From the NCBI GenBank assembly GCA_027627225.1, contig JAPFQT010000394.1, positions 1 to 64,000 of the forward strand: a stretch of DNA of 64,000 bases. Reading direction: 5' to 3'. The first letter of the stretch is position 1. Each line of letters opens with the position of its first letter. The DNA comes from Congeria kusceri. Lineage: Eukaryota > Mollusca > Bivalvia > Myida > Dreissenidae. Below, one piece after another: positions 22,708 through 33,327 of the stretch. The notes under the pieces were generated by a model. The model saw nothing but the letters and a program-made list of their open reading frames with translations, searched no databases and had not been told where the DNA came from. The translations under genes were made by a program, and so were the position numbers.

Positions 22708-23057
22708 CTATTGCACTTTGAACACCAGGATGTTGTTCTTATATTGTCCCACAATGATGGAGGCTGTGTGCCTGTTGTAGCAGACTGACACTGGGTACCT
22801 CACTCCATCCCTGCGTGTAGCCAGAGTGGCCAGCTTCTTCCTGCCCTCCCTGTCCACCTGTATGATATTGTGGGACAGGCCTCCACAGACCAACACCTGG
22901 CCTGCAGGTGTCACATGTACACCCTGTGGGCGTCGTAGTTCAGGGTCCTCCAATGTAGAGAGTACAGACCCATCCCTGGCCAGGGTGAGGAGCTTGTACT
23001 GGTCCCGGTTGGTGATGTATATACGATCACCTGTGGGACTCACAGCACACCTCCGTA
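22708..23057 (-). CDS. TRIM-like gene, coding exon 3 (last propeller blades)
   Basis: The acceptor is CTGTTTTGCAG|TACGG, preceded by a pyrimidine tract. The first two bases complete Val434 and the reading continues VRRCAVSPTGDRIYITN. It ends at TAG (22708-22710), giving residue 549. NHL-like strands are PTGDRIYITN, PAGQVLVCGG and ASIIVGQYKNNILVF. Confidence 0.85.
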
Positions 23058-26000
23058 CTGCAAAACAGAGTCACATCAAGATATTAAATTACTTTAAATG
23101 TTCAATAATGTTAATACACAAACTGCAGTGACATTGTATTATTAATGCGTTGTTAAACAGACAATTACGCGTCTTAAAGATCGGCATAAAATCTAATAAT
23201 AATAAATAGTTTAGTGCGACAGGAAGGTTCTGTATCAGTTTATTGCCTAAAAGTTTGACACGTTGACTGGTGAGTTAGAATTGAAGTCTACCACAAATAC
23301 ACCGATGGAAACGATTACACGGTACAGTGAACATGTACGCATGAATGTGTAACTATATGCAGTAATAACAGATTTCCTATACATGTATACATGAATGTGT
23401 CAGCTGATGCAACTATGGCATATGCAGTATTAATAGATTTTCTATACATGTATACATGATTACTGACATCTGTGTTATTCTATAGCTGACACAGGCTGAC
23501 ATATTTATAACATGTACATGTACATTATAATAACAGAAGTTCAGCTTTTACAACAGGAAATATGTTTCAAAACAACATGAAATAAAACCTCTTATGTTCT
23601 TCTACACAAGTAACAAAAGCCAGTTGTTATTTAAACAGTTTTACAAATACACATCTATTAATTTAACAAATTTCAACTACAACAATTTAAAGTTTATTTA
23701 CTTCATATAACGTTTGGAAACACGACGAATTATGAAACAATAATGCATGTATATTTACTTGAAAACCACAAAATATAAACAGCAGGTCACAGAGTGTGTC
23801 AGTGATTTGCACTCAGTGTCTATTTATAGACATGCCATGAAGTCAGAAGTGACAGTCAAAATGCCTGATAACTTATATATATAAATCAATAATATTGAAA
23901 ATCATTCTTAACTGCTGTTGGAATAATAAATTGACACATGTACATTCTACAACTATGCAGTCTTACAATTACTTTATGATACATATTTATAATAATATCC
24001 GGATGAACCCGCCATGATTCTAACCTGTATATCCAGCTGATGTATCCTCATACAGCTTGCTGACCAGTTTCCCACTCAGCGTGTACTTGTACAGTGCAGT
24101 ATTATCAGCGACATACAGCTCCCCCTGGTGGTGGGCGATACCTCTACAGCGATGTTGTAACTGAAGCTTCCTGCCCTTCACCAGCTGCCCATTGTTGACA
24201 GAGATAAACTGGATCCCATGTGTGTTAGCATCATTCACAGTAACAGCAACTTCACTGTGTGTTATATGACATATGTCCCGTGGATCAGTTGACACATCAC
24301 AATGAGTAAGCACCCTGTACTGCTGGTCCAGCAGCTTTAATTTCTTATTATGGTAGTCTACAACAAGAATCTGGCCATCAGGGAGAACACAGATGGCTGC
24401 AATCCAGCATGTGGATAAATCACTTGATATTCTCCCTTTATATACAGACATCCCCTTCACAGTGAAGACCTGGTCTGGGTTCGCTTGCACTGTAAATGTT
24501 TCAAACTGTTGTATTTTTTGTAGACATTTTCTACTTGCAATAAACAACAATTCGTTTCTGTTCTTATCATAAATGTGTTGTAGGGCGTTATGGAGTTGTT
24601 TCATTTCATCATGAAGCCTGATGCATTTGTCAATATCAGATTGAAGGGTTATCAGATTATCTTTCAAGTCCTTTACAGTGCTTTGATCAAATTCAACAAA
24701 AATAGAACAGATTTTATGACACAATTCTTCTTGCTCATGTTCATGTATTTCATTCACTGTGTTATTTTCAAATTCAACAAAAAAGGATTTGATATTTAAA
24801 CGCATATCTTCTACCATGCGTCGCTCATGTTCATTGTATGAACCCTGCAGGGAATGAAGGCTGTCTTCACAATTATTGTGCAGGTGCTTCATTTGTGAAA
24901 GATTGGTCTGAATCTGTGCAGATAGTTGCTTCCGGTTTGTGGGCTGCTTTTGCAATGATTCCGAAATAAGCTTCACTTGGGTGCACTGTCTGAAAACGAT
25001 AGAAATAATTTATAATAATGACCATTCAGGTAAAATAGAATCAAATATTCATACAAGATAAACATTCTTATTTTAAAGAATGTACTATGGGAATGACATG
25101 TATGCAGACATCCAGTAATTAGATGCACTTTATGTCTGTTTTAAATTAATATACATTTATGAGTTTTCTTCAAACTTCACTTTATAAACATGGAGCATAA
25201 GGCCTCTTTCCTATATGCCCATATCCACATTAGTATCCGCATCTGTATCTGCATAAATATTATATGGACGCGCTTTTCCACAAATCCGCAAATAAACATA
25301 GAATATTTTAGTTTAGTTTAGTGTAAAAGCACTGACATGCGGTGGATTTTAAACAATATAAAGCATCCAACAATTATATCTACAGCGTCAGTCATGACTC
25401 ATTTAAAGATAACCCGTTATTACAGAGTTATTGTTCTCGGTGAGTCTAAGGTTGAGTTATCCAGGTGTATCTAGACTGTTTCTTCATTTCATCCAATGTT
25501 TTATGGATCACAGCCTTTCGTTTAAATTGCTAAGTTAGATACCATGTCGTCCGCATCCGCATAAAATCGCTCACAAAGCAATTTCTTGCGGCGGCTTTTG
25601 TGATTGCGCTTTGCGGATACGGACCGAGGATATATGGAAACGGTCCAACTGTTTTCAACTTGTTCGATTGTTTGCGGATGTGGATTTGCGCAATGCGGAT
25701 AAGGTACGGAAAAGCGCCCTCAAACGAATAGGGCAGAACTGATACACTTTGTATAAGGAATACTGAAGAAAGGGCAAAATGCATGTGAAACTGTCCAAAT
25801 AATACGGCCCCCACAAAAATGTCAATGCTGTTGGTGGCTCGACTGACCCTACTTTTTCATGCCAGCCCAAAGCCTAAATAACTCCGATAAACTACCCAGA
25901 CACTGACCTTGATCCGTAATTCTAACATGATTTTTTCCATAGACTAAGAATACAATTATTGTTGTAAAAATAGCCAACAGAAAAAGTTGTCCTGATTCTG

Positions 26001-27676
26001 AGTGAGGCATCGTAAATTGTTATATAATCTATAAAAAGAAGCCCTCCCATTGGTCCAAACCGCCCTACTCATGTCCTATGGGCTAAAACTAGATTTGTAG
26101 ATTTCTCAAAATTTGAACCCTGCATGCACATAACAATTTACAAGCAGCGACAGGAACCTGAATAAAATAACTTTTGAATTATGTTTTTATTATCTTTACG
26201 TACTTGAAACATGAACGGTATAATAACATTTAAATATGATTGAATAAAAGCTTATTTTAGCAATAATTATGTGTTACTCAATGACTTAATTGAATATTGT
26301 AATCCTTTACATTTCAATATATTAACTATAATTATTTAATATTCATAGATTATGTAACAGACCATTTGTTGACTAGATGGCCATTGGACTGATGTAAACT
26401 GGGTGATAATCATGCTGATCTCGGTCAACATGCGCTCACCCAGTAAACATCAAACCATGTCCAATGGCCATCTAGTCAATAATTGTACAATGTAGTTCTC
26501 CGAACAATTGCAAAAATATCTGTCAGATCATGTCAGAGTCGAAATAATTATTGCATTATCGTTATTTATCGTCCAATAAACGAGTCTTTGTTGGTCTGAT
26601 GCGTGGCTATTAAACCACTCGAGCTAACACCCTCGTGATTTAATTCCTATGCATCAGAATTCCAAATCGTTGTTAATTGGCCAATAAACAACAATCAATC
26701 AAAAATGATTTCTTAGTTTATTATTAATTATATTTCAAAAATGTTACAATATATGTTTCTTTACTAGAAACAATTTAAAATTAACGCAAGAGTATGCCAC
26801 TGAGAACACAAAATATATGAACAAGAGCTGTTTTAAAAGTTATGCCCCCTAACAAGTTTGGATGAAAACTGTTGGACACAAGGAGCAAAAACTTCTAAAA
26901 GACCAATTTTACATAACCTAAGGCAGTTTCTAGGACAATTTGTAAATTTGATCATCAAATTTGCTATGACATTATAATCACAAACAGTTTCGTCAAGTTT
27001 GGGGAGGATAGAATGAAAACTGTTGGACTTAGAGAACAAAAACCGCTAAAAAGGCAAATTTAAGATGAACGAAGGGCCATAACTACACAGTGACTGTGAT
27101 GTTTTGTTCTATAACTTGACTAAAATATTATGCCCCCAAATATTTTTGGTAAGATATGATGAAAATTGTTTGACATAAGAGACTGGAAACCAGTGAAACT
27201 TAAAGGCTAATTTTAGATAATTCAAGGGTCATAACTCCTCAATTGGTAGACTTACCAAGACTTTCAATATAAACAGTTTATAAGAATTTGTGATTGTTAA
27301 GAATAATATGAATCTAAATTGCAACCTATTTTGTAAAATACCTGTGGTTGAGGTAAGCACAATGAGTGCAGCACAACTGACTGTGGTCATTGCAGAACAT
27401 GTCCAGCCTTTCTTCTTTATGAACATCACATTGGAGTAAAAAATCCTCCACCTTCTTGGAAACTGGCCATTTTTTAAGGTTTTCCCTTCCATACGGGGAA
27501 TGTTTTTTGAACATCTGACCATGATAGTCAATACATTTTCCACAGTAAAACTTCAGACATGTTTTACAGTAAAAATCTGCATCTACCTCCAGAGTCTGTA
27601 TTTTGCAGATTGAACAACAATAGTCTTTAACTACATCAGAATCTTCAGCAATCGTAGACAAAGAAAGCGTCGCCAT
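22708..27676 (-). CDS. TRIM-like protein: two B-boxes, coiled coil, NHL-like propeller (no RING)
   Basis: Three exons (27342-27676, 24025-24989, 23057-22708) join in frame to 549 residues. The first Met follows an in-frame stop about 40 bases upstream and sits in CAAAATGG. B-box 1 uses C21, C24, C37, C40, C45, C48, H52 and H59. B-box 2 uses C83, H86, C95, H98, C103, C106 and H111, and finishes across the splice junction (HRQC). Residues about 118-280 are heptad-rich. From about 295 the repeats (PDGQILVVD, PTGDRIYITN, PAGQVLVCG) form an NHL-type propeller. No RING precedes the B-boxes, so ubiquitin-ligase activity is doubtful. Family members act as scaffolds, RNA binders or immune factors. The exact function is unknown. 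Confidence 0.85.
23058..24024 (-). other. TRIM-like gene, intron 2 (967 bp)
   Basis: Bounded by GT...AG on the minus strand. AT-rich. It has a local duplication around ACATGTATACATGA (about 23380-23460). No other feature was seen. Confidence 0.7.
24025..24989 (-). CDS. TRIM-like gene, coding exon 2 (coiled coil and first propeller blades)
   Basis: The acceptor is CGTTTTCAG|ACAGTGC and the donor is GGATATACAG|GTTAGAATC. The first base completes Arg112, giving HRQC and closing B-box 2. The exon encodes residues 113-433 plus one base of codon 434. Within the coiled coil, SFFVEFENNTVNEI (about 180-193) and SIFVEFDQSTVKDL (about 207-220) are an internal duplication with a 27-residue step. Confidence 0.85.
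25266..25720. mobile_element. Element with GCGCTTTTCC inverted ends, copy 1
   Basis: GGACGCGCTTTTCCACAAATCCGCAAAT at the left is mirrored by ATTTGCGCAATGCGGAT...GGAAAAGCGCCC at the right. The interior is rich in GCGGAT/ATCCGC words (CATCCGCATAAAATCGCTCA, TTGCGGCGGCTTTTG). A second copy is at 32502-33012. It is non-coding and of unknown superfamily. Confidence 0.65.
26369..26479. mobile_element. 111-bp near-perfect palindromic element
   Basis: The 21-base arms at 26369-26389 and 26459-26479 (core GACTAGATGGCCATTGGAC) are exact inverses. Pairing continues inward through TGATGT..ACTGGGTGA, leaving a loop of about 29 bases. It probably extrudes as a cruciform or hairpin. It looks like a MITE inserted in intron 1. 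Confidence 0.75.
26510..26692. mobile_element. Palindromic MITE-like element, copy B
   Basis: It aligns with 3120-3302 from ATTGCAAAAATATCTGTCAG onward, and has the same TCTGATGCGTGG / GCATCAGA and CCAATAAAC foldback. It lies 30 bases beyond the 111-bp palindrome in intron 1. Confidence 0.65.
26820..27260 (+). mobile_element. HINE-like fragment, ATGCCCC type
   Basis: It begins AACAAGAGCTGTTTTAAAAG then TTATGCCCCCT. About three monomers follow, with AAGTTTGG, GATGAAAACTGTTGGAC, AAAGGC.AATTTAAGAT and GGGCATAACTCC-type phrases. The same family occurs at 40137-40722. It lies in intron 1 and ends about 80 bases before the donor of coding exon 1. Confidence 0.6.
27342..27676 (-). CDS. TRIM-like gene, coding exon 1 (B-boxes)
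   Basis: It encodes residues 1-111 plus two bases of codon 112. The donor is CACAG|GTATTTTAC. Just upstream of the ATG, AATTAG|CAAAATGG follows a T-rich tract, so a 3' splice site at about 27680 is plausible. That would place the 5' untranslated region in a separate upstream exon. Confidence 0.85.
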
Positions 27677-28252
27677 TTTGCTAATTAAGTTGCAACAAAA
27701 AAACCTTTATGATTTAAATTCAAGTAAGATATTAATGTTTCAGTATCTCTAAACATGAAGATTAATATCCCAGAAAAATCACATTAAAGCCTATTATTCA
27801 CCAATAAAGAATTCAAACTGAACAGAACCAAGATAAACTTCAAATGATATTCTGTGGTCTCCAGTAAACAGTGTAACTGTCTGAACTGTCACGTGAGTAT
27901 TAAGTCATTGGAGTATTGTAAAAATGTTTGTAGTTGAATATAAGGTTACTTTAAACCAGATTGTAACACAGACTCAATGCAGTTGGTTTAAGTGCCAATG
28001 TTTATGTCTACACAATGTTTATTATGTAGGAGATTCCCGCACGGAGTATTTTATCAATCTTGTCACGTCCACAACAAGTAAACCCACAGAATAACTGGTA
28101 ATATTCTGCAATCTTCAATTATAAAAGCCATGGGGAGATAACTCCTGTATTAATCATAAAAGATGTGCTCCAAATTGACAAAAAAAACTGACTGAATTAT
28201 ATGCAAACTCTATCTCAATTCTTTGAGGACTTACATTTAAAATTTCATTTAA
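27677..28252. other. Upstream flank of the TRIM-like gene
   Basis: No open frame. The probable 3' splice site just before the ATG suggests that the promoter and first exon are farther upstream, so this stretch may be 5' intron sequence rather than promoter. Confidence 0.4.
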
Positions 28253-28563
28253 AACTATGTTGGATGCAATAATTTATACATTGGATGGGACTCCAATGAT
28301 AGCAACTAAAGTTTACTTTGTTACATTTTTTACTTTTTTTTGTCAAATTTATTTGAAGGCTTTTGTTTCAGAGAAAAAGCTTTTTTTAGCAAACTGATAA
28401 CAGCGAATGACTTAAAATAAACAACTGACTACAAGCAGTGACTGACCACCATAACTCACTCAGACTCTTCGAGATCAGGTGAGCTTAACATCTGTTGGGT
28501 GCAACTATACTACATTTGGACAGCATGTCACTGAGGCACCTACTATTGTTGTTGTCATCTTAC

Positions 28564-28716
28564 CTCAGCAAGACCTTGGCTCGCAATCCTCAACTTGATA
28601 ACTATCCCAACCACAGTCTGCCGGTACAGGTCTGGCTCGAGTTCCATTCTGGCTGCTTACAGAACTTGAGTCCCTTGCTGACCAATCTGTCCTATGTTCA
28701 TCACTGGCAGTTCCAT
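28564..28716 (-). other. Exon-like module, copy 1 (candidate 5' non-coding exon)
   Basis: On the minus strand a strong acceptor (TGTCTGCTTACAG|ATGG) and donor (GCTGAG|GTAAGATG) frame 153 bases. One frame is open for about 50 residues (GTASDEHRTDWSARDSSSVS...) and ends in TGA four bases before the donor. The other frames have earlier stops. It is therefore not a normal internal coding exon. It could be an alternative 5' non-coding exon of the downstream TRIM-like gene, or the remnant of a coding exon from a related gene. Confidence 0.45.
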
Positions 28717-29079
28717 CTGTAAGCAGACATGTACATTAAATGTGTGTATGCAACGAATAATAAGGGAACTATGTTGGATGCAATAATTTATACATTTGGA
28801 TGGGACTCCAATGATAGCAACTAAAGTTTACGTTGTTACATTTTTTTTAGTTTTTTTGTCAAATTGATTTGAAAGCTTCTGTTTCAGCGAACAAGCTTTT
28901 TTTAGCAAACTGATAACAGCGAATGACCTAAATTAAACAAATGACTATGAGCAGTGACTGACCACCATAAGTCACTCAGACTCTTTGAGATCAGGTGAGC
29001 TTAACATCTGTTGGGTGCAACTATACTACATTTGGACAGTATATCACTGAGGCAGCTACTATTGTTGGTGTCATCTTAC

Positions 29080-29232
29080 CTCAGCAAGACCTTGGCTCGC
29101 AATCCTCAACTTGATAACTATCCCAACCACAGTCTGCCGGTACAGGTCTGGCTCGAGTTCCATTCTGGCTGCTTACAGAACTTGAGTCCCTTGCTGACCA
29201 ATCGGTCCTATGTTCATCACTGGCAGTTCCAT
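29080..29232 (-). other. Exon-like module, copy 2
   Basis: The same 153 bases, with both splice signals preserved, 516 bases upstream of copy 1 in minus-strand terms. It differs from copy 1 by only about one base within the module. Confidence 0.45.
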
Positions 29233-29285
29233 CTGTAAGCAGACATGTACATTAAATGTGTGTATGCAACAAATAATAAGGGAAC

Positions 29286-30182
29286 TCATGTGGGCGCTAT
29301 GTTTATAATTATGACTTAATCAAGCTATATTTTTAATATGGGAGTATTGAACAGGTCATTTTCACCGCTAGAACAGAAGGGAGATTTTGGTACGAAGATA
29401 ACCAAACATGACATAACAAACCGTTTTTAAACATACATAAATCGAGGGTTGATCGTAAAACTATTGTACCTGATATAGTAATATTAGGCAGATACAACAG
29501 TTTCACACTCAACCCTCGAAATACTGTTTGCTAACACATTTACCACATTGCTTCAAAATCATGTACAATTGCTTAAAGCTGCTACGTCACAGATGGGGAA
29601 AATGAAAAAAATAAAAAAATAGTTTCAAATCTAGTTAAATGCTATATTACTATACACAACTGACTGAAATAACATTAGTGACACATTAAGTTTGACACAC
29701 ATTGGTTTATTCATCACGATGCATTGTTTCAACCCGATTTCAAAAGCGTCTCAAGATTCTTTTCAATTATTTATAACTCTTGTCTGCTTATCACGCAGTG
29801 ACTAAGTTCAATCCCGTAAAGAAACTCTCGACTATTTTTGCTAAAAAATTAGTTTGTACAACTTTTTCAATATATTGCACATAACGATAATAATAATGTT
29901 ATTATAATTTAAAATGGTGCTTAATCGATCGCATTTGATGATTTAAATCACTTTAACATTATAAACAAGATTTTTGTCAAAGTGATTCCACAGTAAACTG
30001 TCACGTGATAACCTAAATATAAACAGCACTATTTTTAGAACACTCAATGAGTTATAGCGTCTGCTGCTGACGCTATAAATTTTAGACCAATAAAAAAGAC
30101 AAACTATACAAAAACCATTGTTTTTCAGGTAAATAAAAACATATGCGTCTACTTTTTAAATGTATTCTATATGATTATGTAA
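29286..30182. other. Non-coding spacer with one hairpin
   Basis: No gene was seen. It contains the inverted repeat described at 29440-29520. Confidence 0.45.
29440..29520. repeat. 80-bp imperfect palindrome
   Basis: Arms of about 36 bases begin ATCGAGGGTTGA at the left and end TCAACCCTCGA at the right. Pairing continues inward through TAAAACTATTGTA / TACAACAGTTTCA with few mismatches. The loop is about 8 bases. It may be a foldback transposon fragment. Confidence 0.65.
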
Positions 30183-31235
30183 GAACAAGAGATGTTTGTA
30201 AAACATGTATGCCCATCGACTTGCAGCTAAGTTGTGAATATGTGCAATTGATATGAGAATGGTTCAATATGCAATCCCAAGTGAGGTCTCAATATATGGT
30301 ATCTATGTATGAAGTTTTATTAAAATATCTCAATGCGTTCTTAAGTTATTGAGCGGAAACCGTTTTTCTATTTTTAGCAATGGTGACCTTGACCCCACCC
30401 ACCCCATATGCAATCCCAAGCGAGGTCTCAATATAAGGTATCTATGTATTAAGTTTCATTAAAATATCTCAATGCTTGTCAAGTAATTTAGCAAAAAGCG
30501 TTTTTTTTCTATTTTTTGTAACGGTGACCTTGACATTGACCCCACCCACCATATATGCAATCCCAAGAGAGGTCTCAATACAAGATATCTATGTATGAAG
30601 TTTCATTAAAATATCTTGATGCGTTCTCAAGTTATTAAGCAGAAACATTATATATTTTTAGTTATGGTGACCTTAATCTTGACCCCACCCACCCCATTTG
30701 CAATCACAAACGAGGTCTCGATATATGGTATATACGTATGAAGTTTCATTAAAATATCTCTATGCTTGTCAAGTAAGTGACCGAAAACCGTTTTTCTATT
30801 TTTGGTAACGGTGACCTTGACCTTAACCCAACCCAACACATATGCAATCCCAAGTGAGGTCTCGATATGAGGTATATATGTATGAAGTTTCATTAAAATA
30901 TCTCAATGCGTTTTTAAGTTATTGAGCGGAAACCGTTTTTCTATTTTTATTAACAGTGTCCTTGACCACACCCACCTCATATGCAATCCCAATGAAGTTT
31001 CCTTAAAATATCTCTATGCATTCTCAAGTTATTGAGCGGAAACCGTTTTTCTATTTTTATTAATGGTGACCCTGACATTGACCCCACCCACCTCACATGC
31101 AATTTGAAGCGAGGTCTCAATATAAGGTATCTATGTATAAAGTTTCATTAAAATATCTCGATGCTTTCTCAAGTTATTGAGTGGAAACCGTTTTAGCAAC
31201 GGGGACCTTGACCTTTGACCTGTTGATCTCAAAAT
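30183..31235 (+). mobile_element. HINE-like element 3, GCAATCCCAAG array
   Basis: The 5' end AACAAGAG is followed by the hairpin ATGTTT-gta-AAACAT and TGTATGCCC. Seven monomers are anchored by GCAATCCCAAG at about 30271, 30410, 30557, 30700, 30844, 30983 and 31099, with steps mostly 139-147 bp. Monomer phrases are GAGGTCTCAATATA, GTATCTATGTATGAAG, CATTAAAATATCTC, AGTTATTGAGCGGAAACCG and GGTGACCTTGACCCCACCC. A second copy of this family is at 47973-48590. No 3' hairpin-CTAA was found here. Confidence 0.65.
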
Positions 31236-31577
31236 GTGCCTTCCTTTCCTCCCAAGTAACCAGCATACCAACTTGTATGATCGTATGATTTTTCAGACAT
31301 AATTATTTGTGCTTTTTTTAAACAGTAGTTTAAAAAAAAAAAAATGTATAAAGCAAACAGTGAGGAATTTTTGGCAAGCTGTAGAGGTTGCGCCAGACAT
31401 ATATACATAGGCTTCAAAACTCTCGTGTAGCTGAATTATCTGTTTGATTCATTTACCTTTAGCACTATATTAGTAAAATATATTTGCAAAACATCATGTT
31501 TGGAAATAATTTTATCAATAAAGTCTACCATTTACTGGGACAGACCTCATATATTAAAAATTTTAATTCATTAAAAA
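31236..31577. other. Non-coding spacer
   Basis: No gene or repeat was recognised. Confidence 0.4.
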
Positions 31578-31892
31578 AAGATGTTGCGAGGAACAAGCAC
31601 AGACAAGTAAATTACACAACTCACTCAAACTGATTCAACTAAATTCGCCAATAATATGCACAATTAGACTTGGTACTGGCCTTCATACGACCAAGGTACC
31701 AATATACAACACACAATATCAAATGTGGATTCCTAGACGCTTTGTAACTATGAACCTCTTTTCCCAGTTTTTAAGAAAGGTTGTTAAAAACAAAATATTG
31801 ATAACAAGCAACAGATGCCAAAAAACTGATGATGGACCATGACTGAATAATATAGCTCACACTTAAGCACTTCAAGCTCAGGTGACCTAATC
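31578..31892. repeat. Dispersed repeat ending CTCAGGTGACCTAA, copy 1
   Basis: It starts near GATGTTGCGAGGAACAAGCA and contains ATATCAAATGTGGATTCCTA. It ends TATAGCTCACACTTAAGCAC...CTCAGGTGACCTAA. It aligns with 43921-44311 and, for its last 100 or so bases, with the tails in the duplication at 28253-29285. The exon-like module follows directly in every case but one. Confidence 0.65.
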
Positions 31893-32160
31893 ATCTGTTG
31901 ATTGCAATCATACTACATTTGGTTGACATGACACTGAGGCAGCGGCTGTTGTTGATATTAATGTCATCTTACCTCGGTAAGACCTTGTGTTGAATTATCG
32001 CCTTGACAACTACCGCAACCACAGTCACTTCCACCTAGGCAGGAGGGAGGTCAGTACAGGTCCAGTGTCTGGCTGAGTTCCATTACAGAACTTGAGTCCG
32101 TGGCTGACCAATCTGTCCAGCGTACAGATAATGTTTATATACAACAGACTAATAAGGCAT
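31893..32160 (-). other. Exon-like module, copy 3 (diverged)
   Basis: Diverged from copies 1 and 2, but the donor (ACCGAG|GTAAGATG, lower edge 31973) is intact. GACAGATTGGTCAGCC and GGACTCAAGTTCTGTAATGG are shared. It carries an extra segment (GTGGAAGTGACTGTGGTTG...CTCCCTCCTGCCTAGG) that is also in copy 4 and missing from copies 1 and 2. The acceptor is not clear. Confidence 0.4.
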
Positions 32161-32501
32161 TCATGTGGATGTTGGTAATTTTACAAATTCTGTGCAGGTA
32201 ATATTTTTAAGCATTTGACATGACTACATGTGTACTGGAATTGACTATTGTATTAAAAGATTCAAGCTAATATATTAATAAAACAATCCTGGCTTGTGCA
32301 GTTTATTTTGCTATTACTTGGAGTTTTCATATCATTTCCCAGGATCTAAGTTTAAAATCACTAAAACAATTTCAATGAATAAATAATAAGACAGGAATAT
32401 CAGAAAGTACTTCACATACTATTATCAGCATTCCAATTGAAAAGTTTCTTACAGTATTTTTTTACAGATTAACCTGCAAACATATAAATGATTAAAACAT
32501 T
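32161..32501. other. Non-coding spacer
   Basis: No gene or repeat was recognised. Confidence 0.4.
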
Positions 32502-33012
32502 GGGCAGTTTTTCCATAAATCCGCATCTGTATAAACATAGTATTTTAGTTTTGTTCTCATTTCTGAAGAATTGAGATGCCAATGTTAGCAGAATTTAAAC
32601 AGCTTGAATAATGTCATCTGCAAAAAATTCATGCGATTATGTTAAAACATTCACAGGTAGTGTAGATTGGAAGAATATTATGCATTCGCCATTTAAATCT
32701 ACGGACATCAGCCATGAACCTACAAATGTTACCAGTTATTACCGAGTTAATATACTTGGGGTTTCATAGGTTGCATTATTTATATTTTCCTACACAATTT
32801 CTGCTATTTTTTAAATGTATCTAAAAGCATTTTGTTAAACAGGCTGAGTGAAATACCACGTCTTCTGCATCTGCAAAAAATCACTCAAAAAGCAATTTTT
32901 GCGGACAGCTTTTGCGAATGCGGTCAACAGTGCAACTGATTTCAACTTGTTATATTTTTCGCAGATGCGGATTTTTTTTGCAATGTGGATACAGACGTAT
33001 GAAGAAGCACCC
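32502..33012. mobile_element. Element with GCGGAT-rich ends, copy 2
   Basis: It aligns along its length with 25266-25720: left CAGTTTTTCCATAAATCCGC, internal TCACTCAAAAAGCAATTTTTGC and TTTCAACTTGTTATATTTTTC, right ATGTGGATACAGACGTATG...AAGCACCC. It is more diverged at the ends than copy 1. Confidence 0.6.
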
Positions 33013-33327
33013 TTATCTGTACAGTTTCCATTATTAACCCTGGCTGCTGCACGGACCCAGATCCCAGTCATCTCTACCAGTCAGTGGTGGAGGACCATCA
33101 CACGGGAGAGACTCTGTCCTAGCAGCTGACTGACCTGGGGCCAGTTTACAAAAACATCTTAAGTTATATTACATTAAAGTACATATAAATTAGTCTATTA
33201 CAGTCATGTAAACAAAACAAATTATAATTAGTGAGCCCTTAGCACACTGTTATGTGCATGAAAACAACATTTCAACACTGTCATATACATGAATACTAAT
33301 AATGCACAATGTCAAACAAATGCTAGG
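33013..33327. other. Non-coding spacer
   Basis: No gene was seen. Sequence near 33032-33128 is open in two frames but shows no motif. Confidence 0.4.

Larger units (their letters stand above)
24990..27341 (-). other. TRIM-like gene, intron 1 (2352 bp, transposon-rich)
   Basis: Bounded by GT...AG on the minus strand. It contains four separate repeat insertions: 25266-25720, 26369-26479, 26510-26692 and 26820-27260. Together they make up about half of its length. Confidence 0.7.
28253..29285. repeat. Tandem duplication, 514-516 bp unit
   Basis: ACTATGTTGGATGCAATAAT starts at 28254 and again at 28768. The two units stay nearly identical to about 28766 and 29282. Each unit contains an AGATCAGGTGAGCTTAA end and one exon-like module. 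The few differences indicate a recent duplication. Confidence 0.9.

Noticed and set aside
28495..29238. Two near-identical 75-residue plus-strand frames (MGATILHLDSMSLRH...)
   Set aside because: They are the antisense of the exon-like module. The splice signals are on the minus strand.
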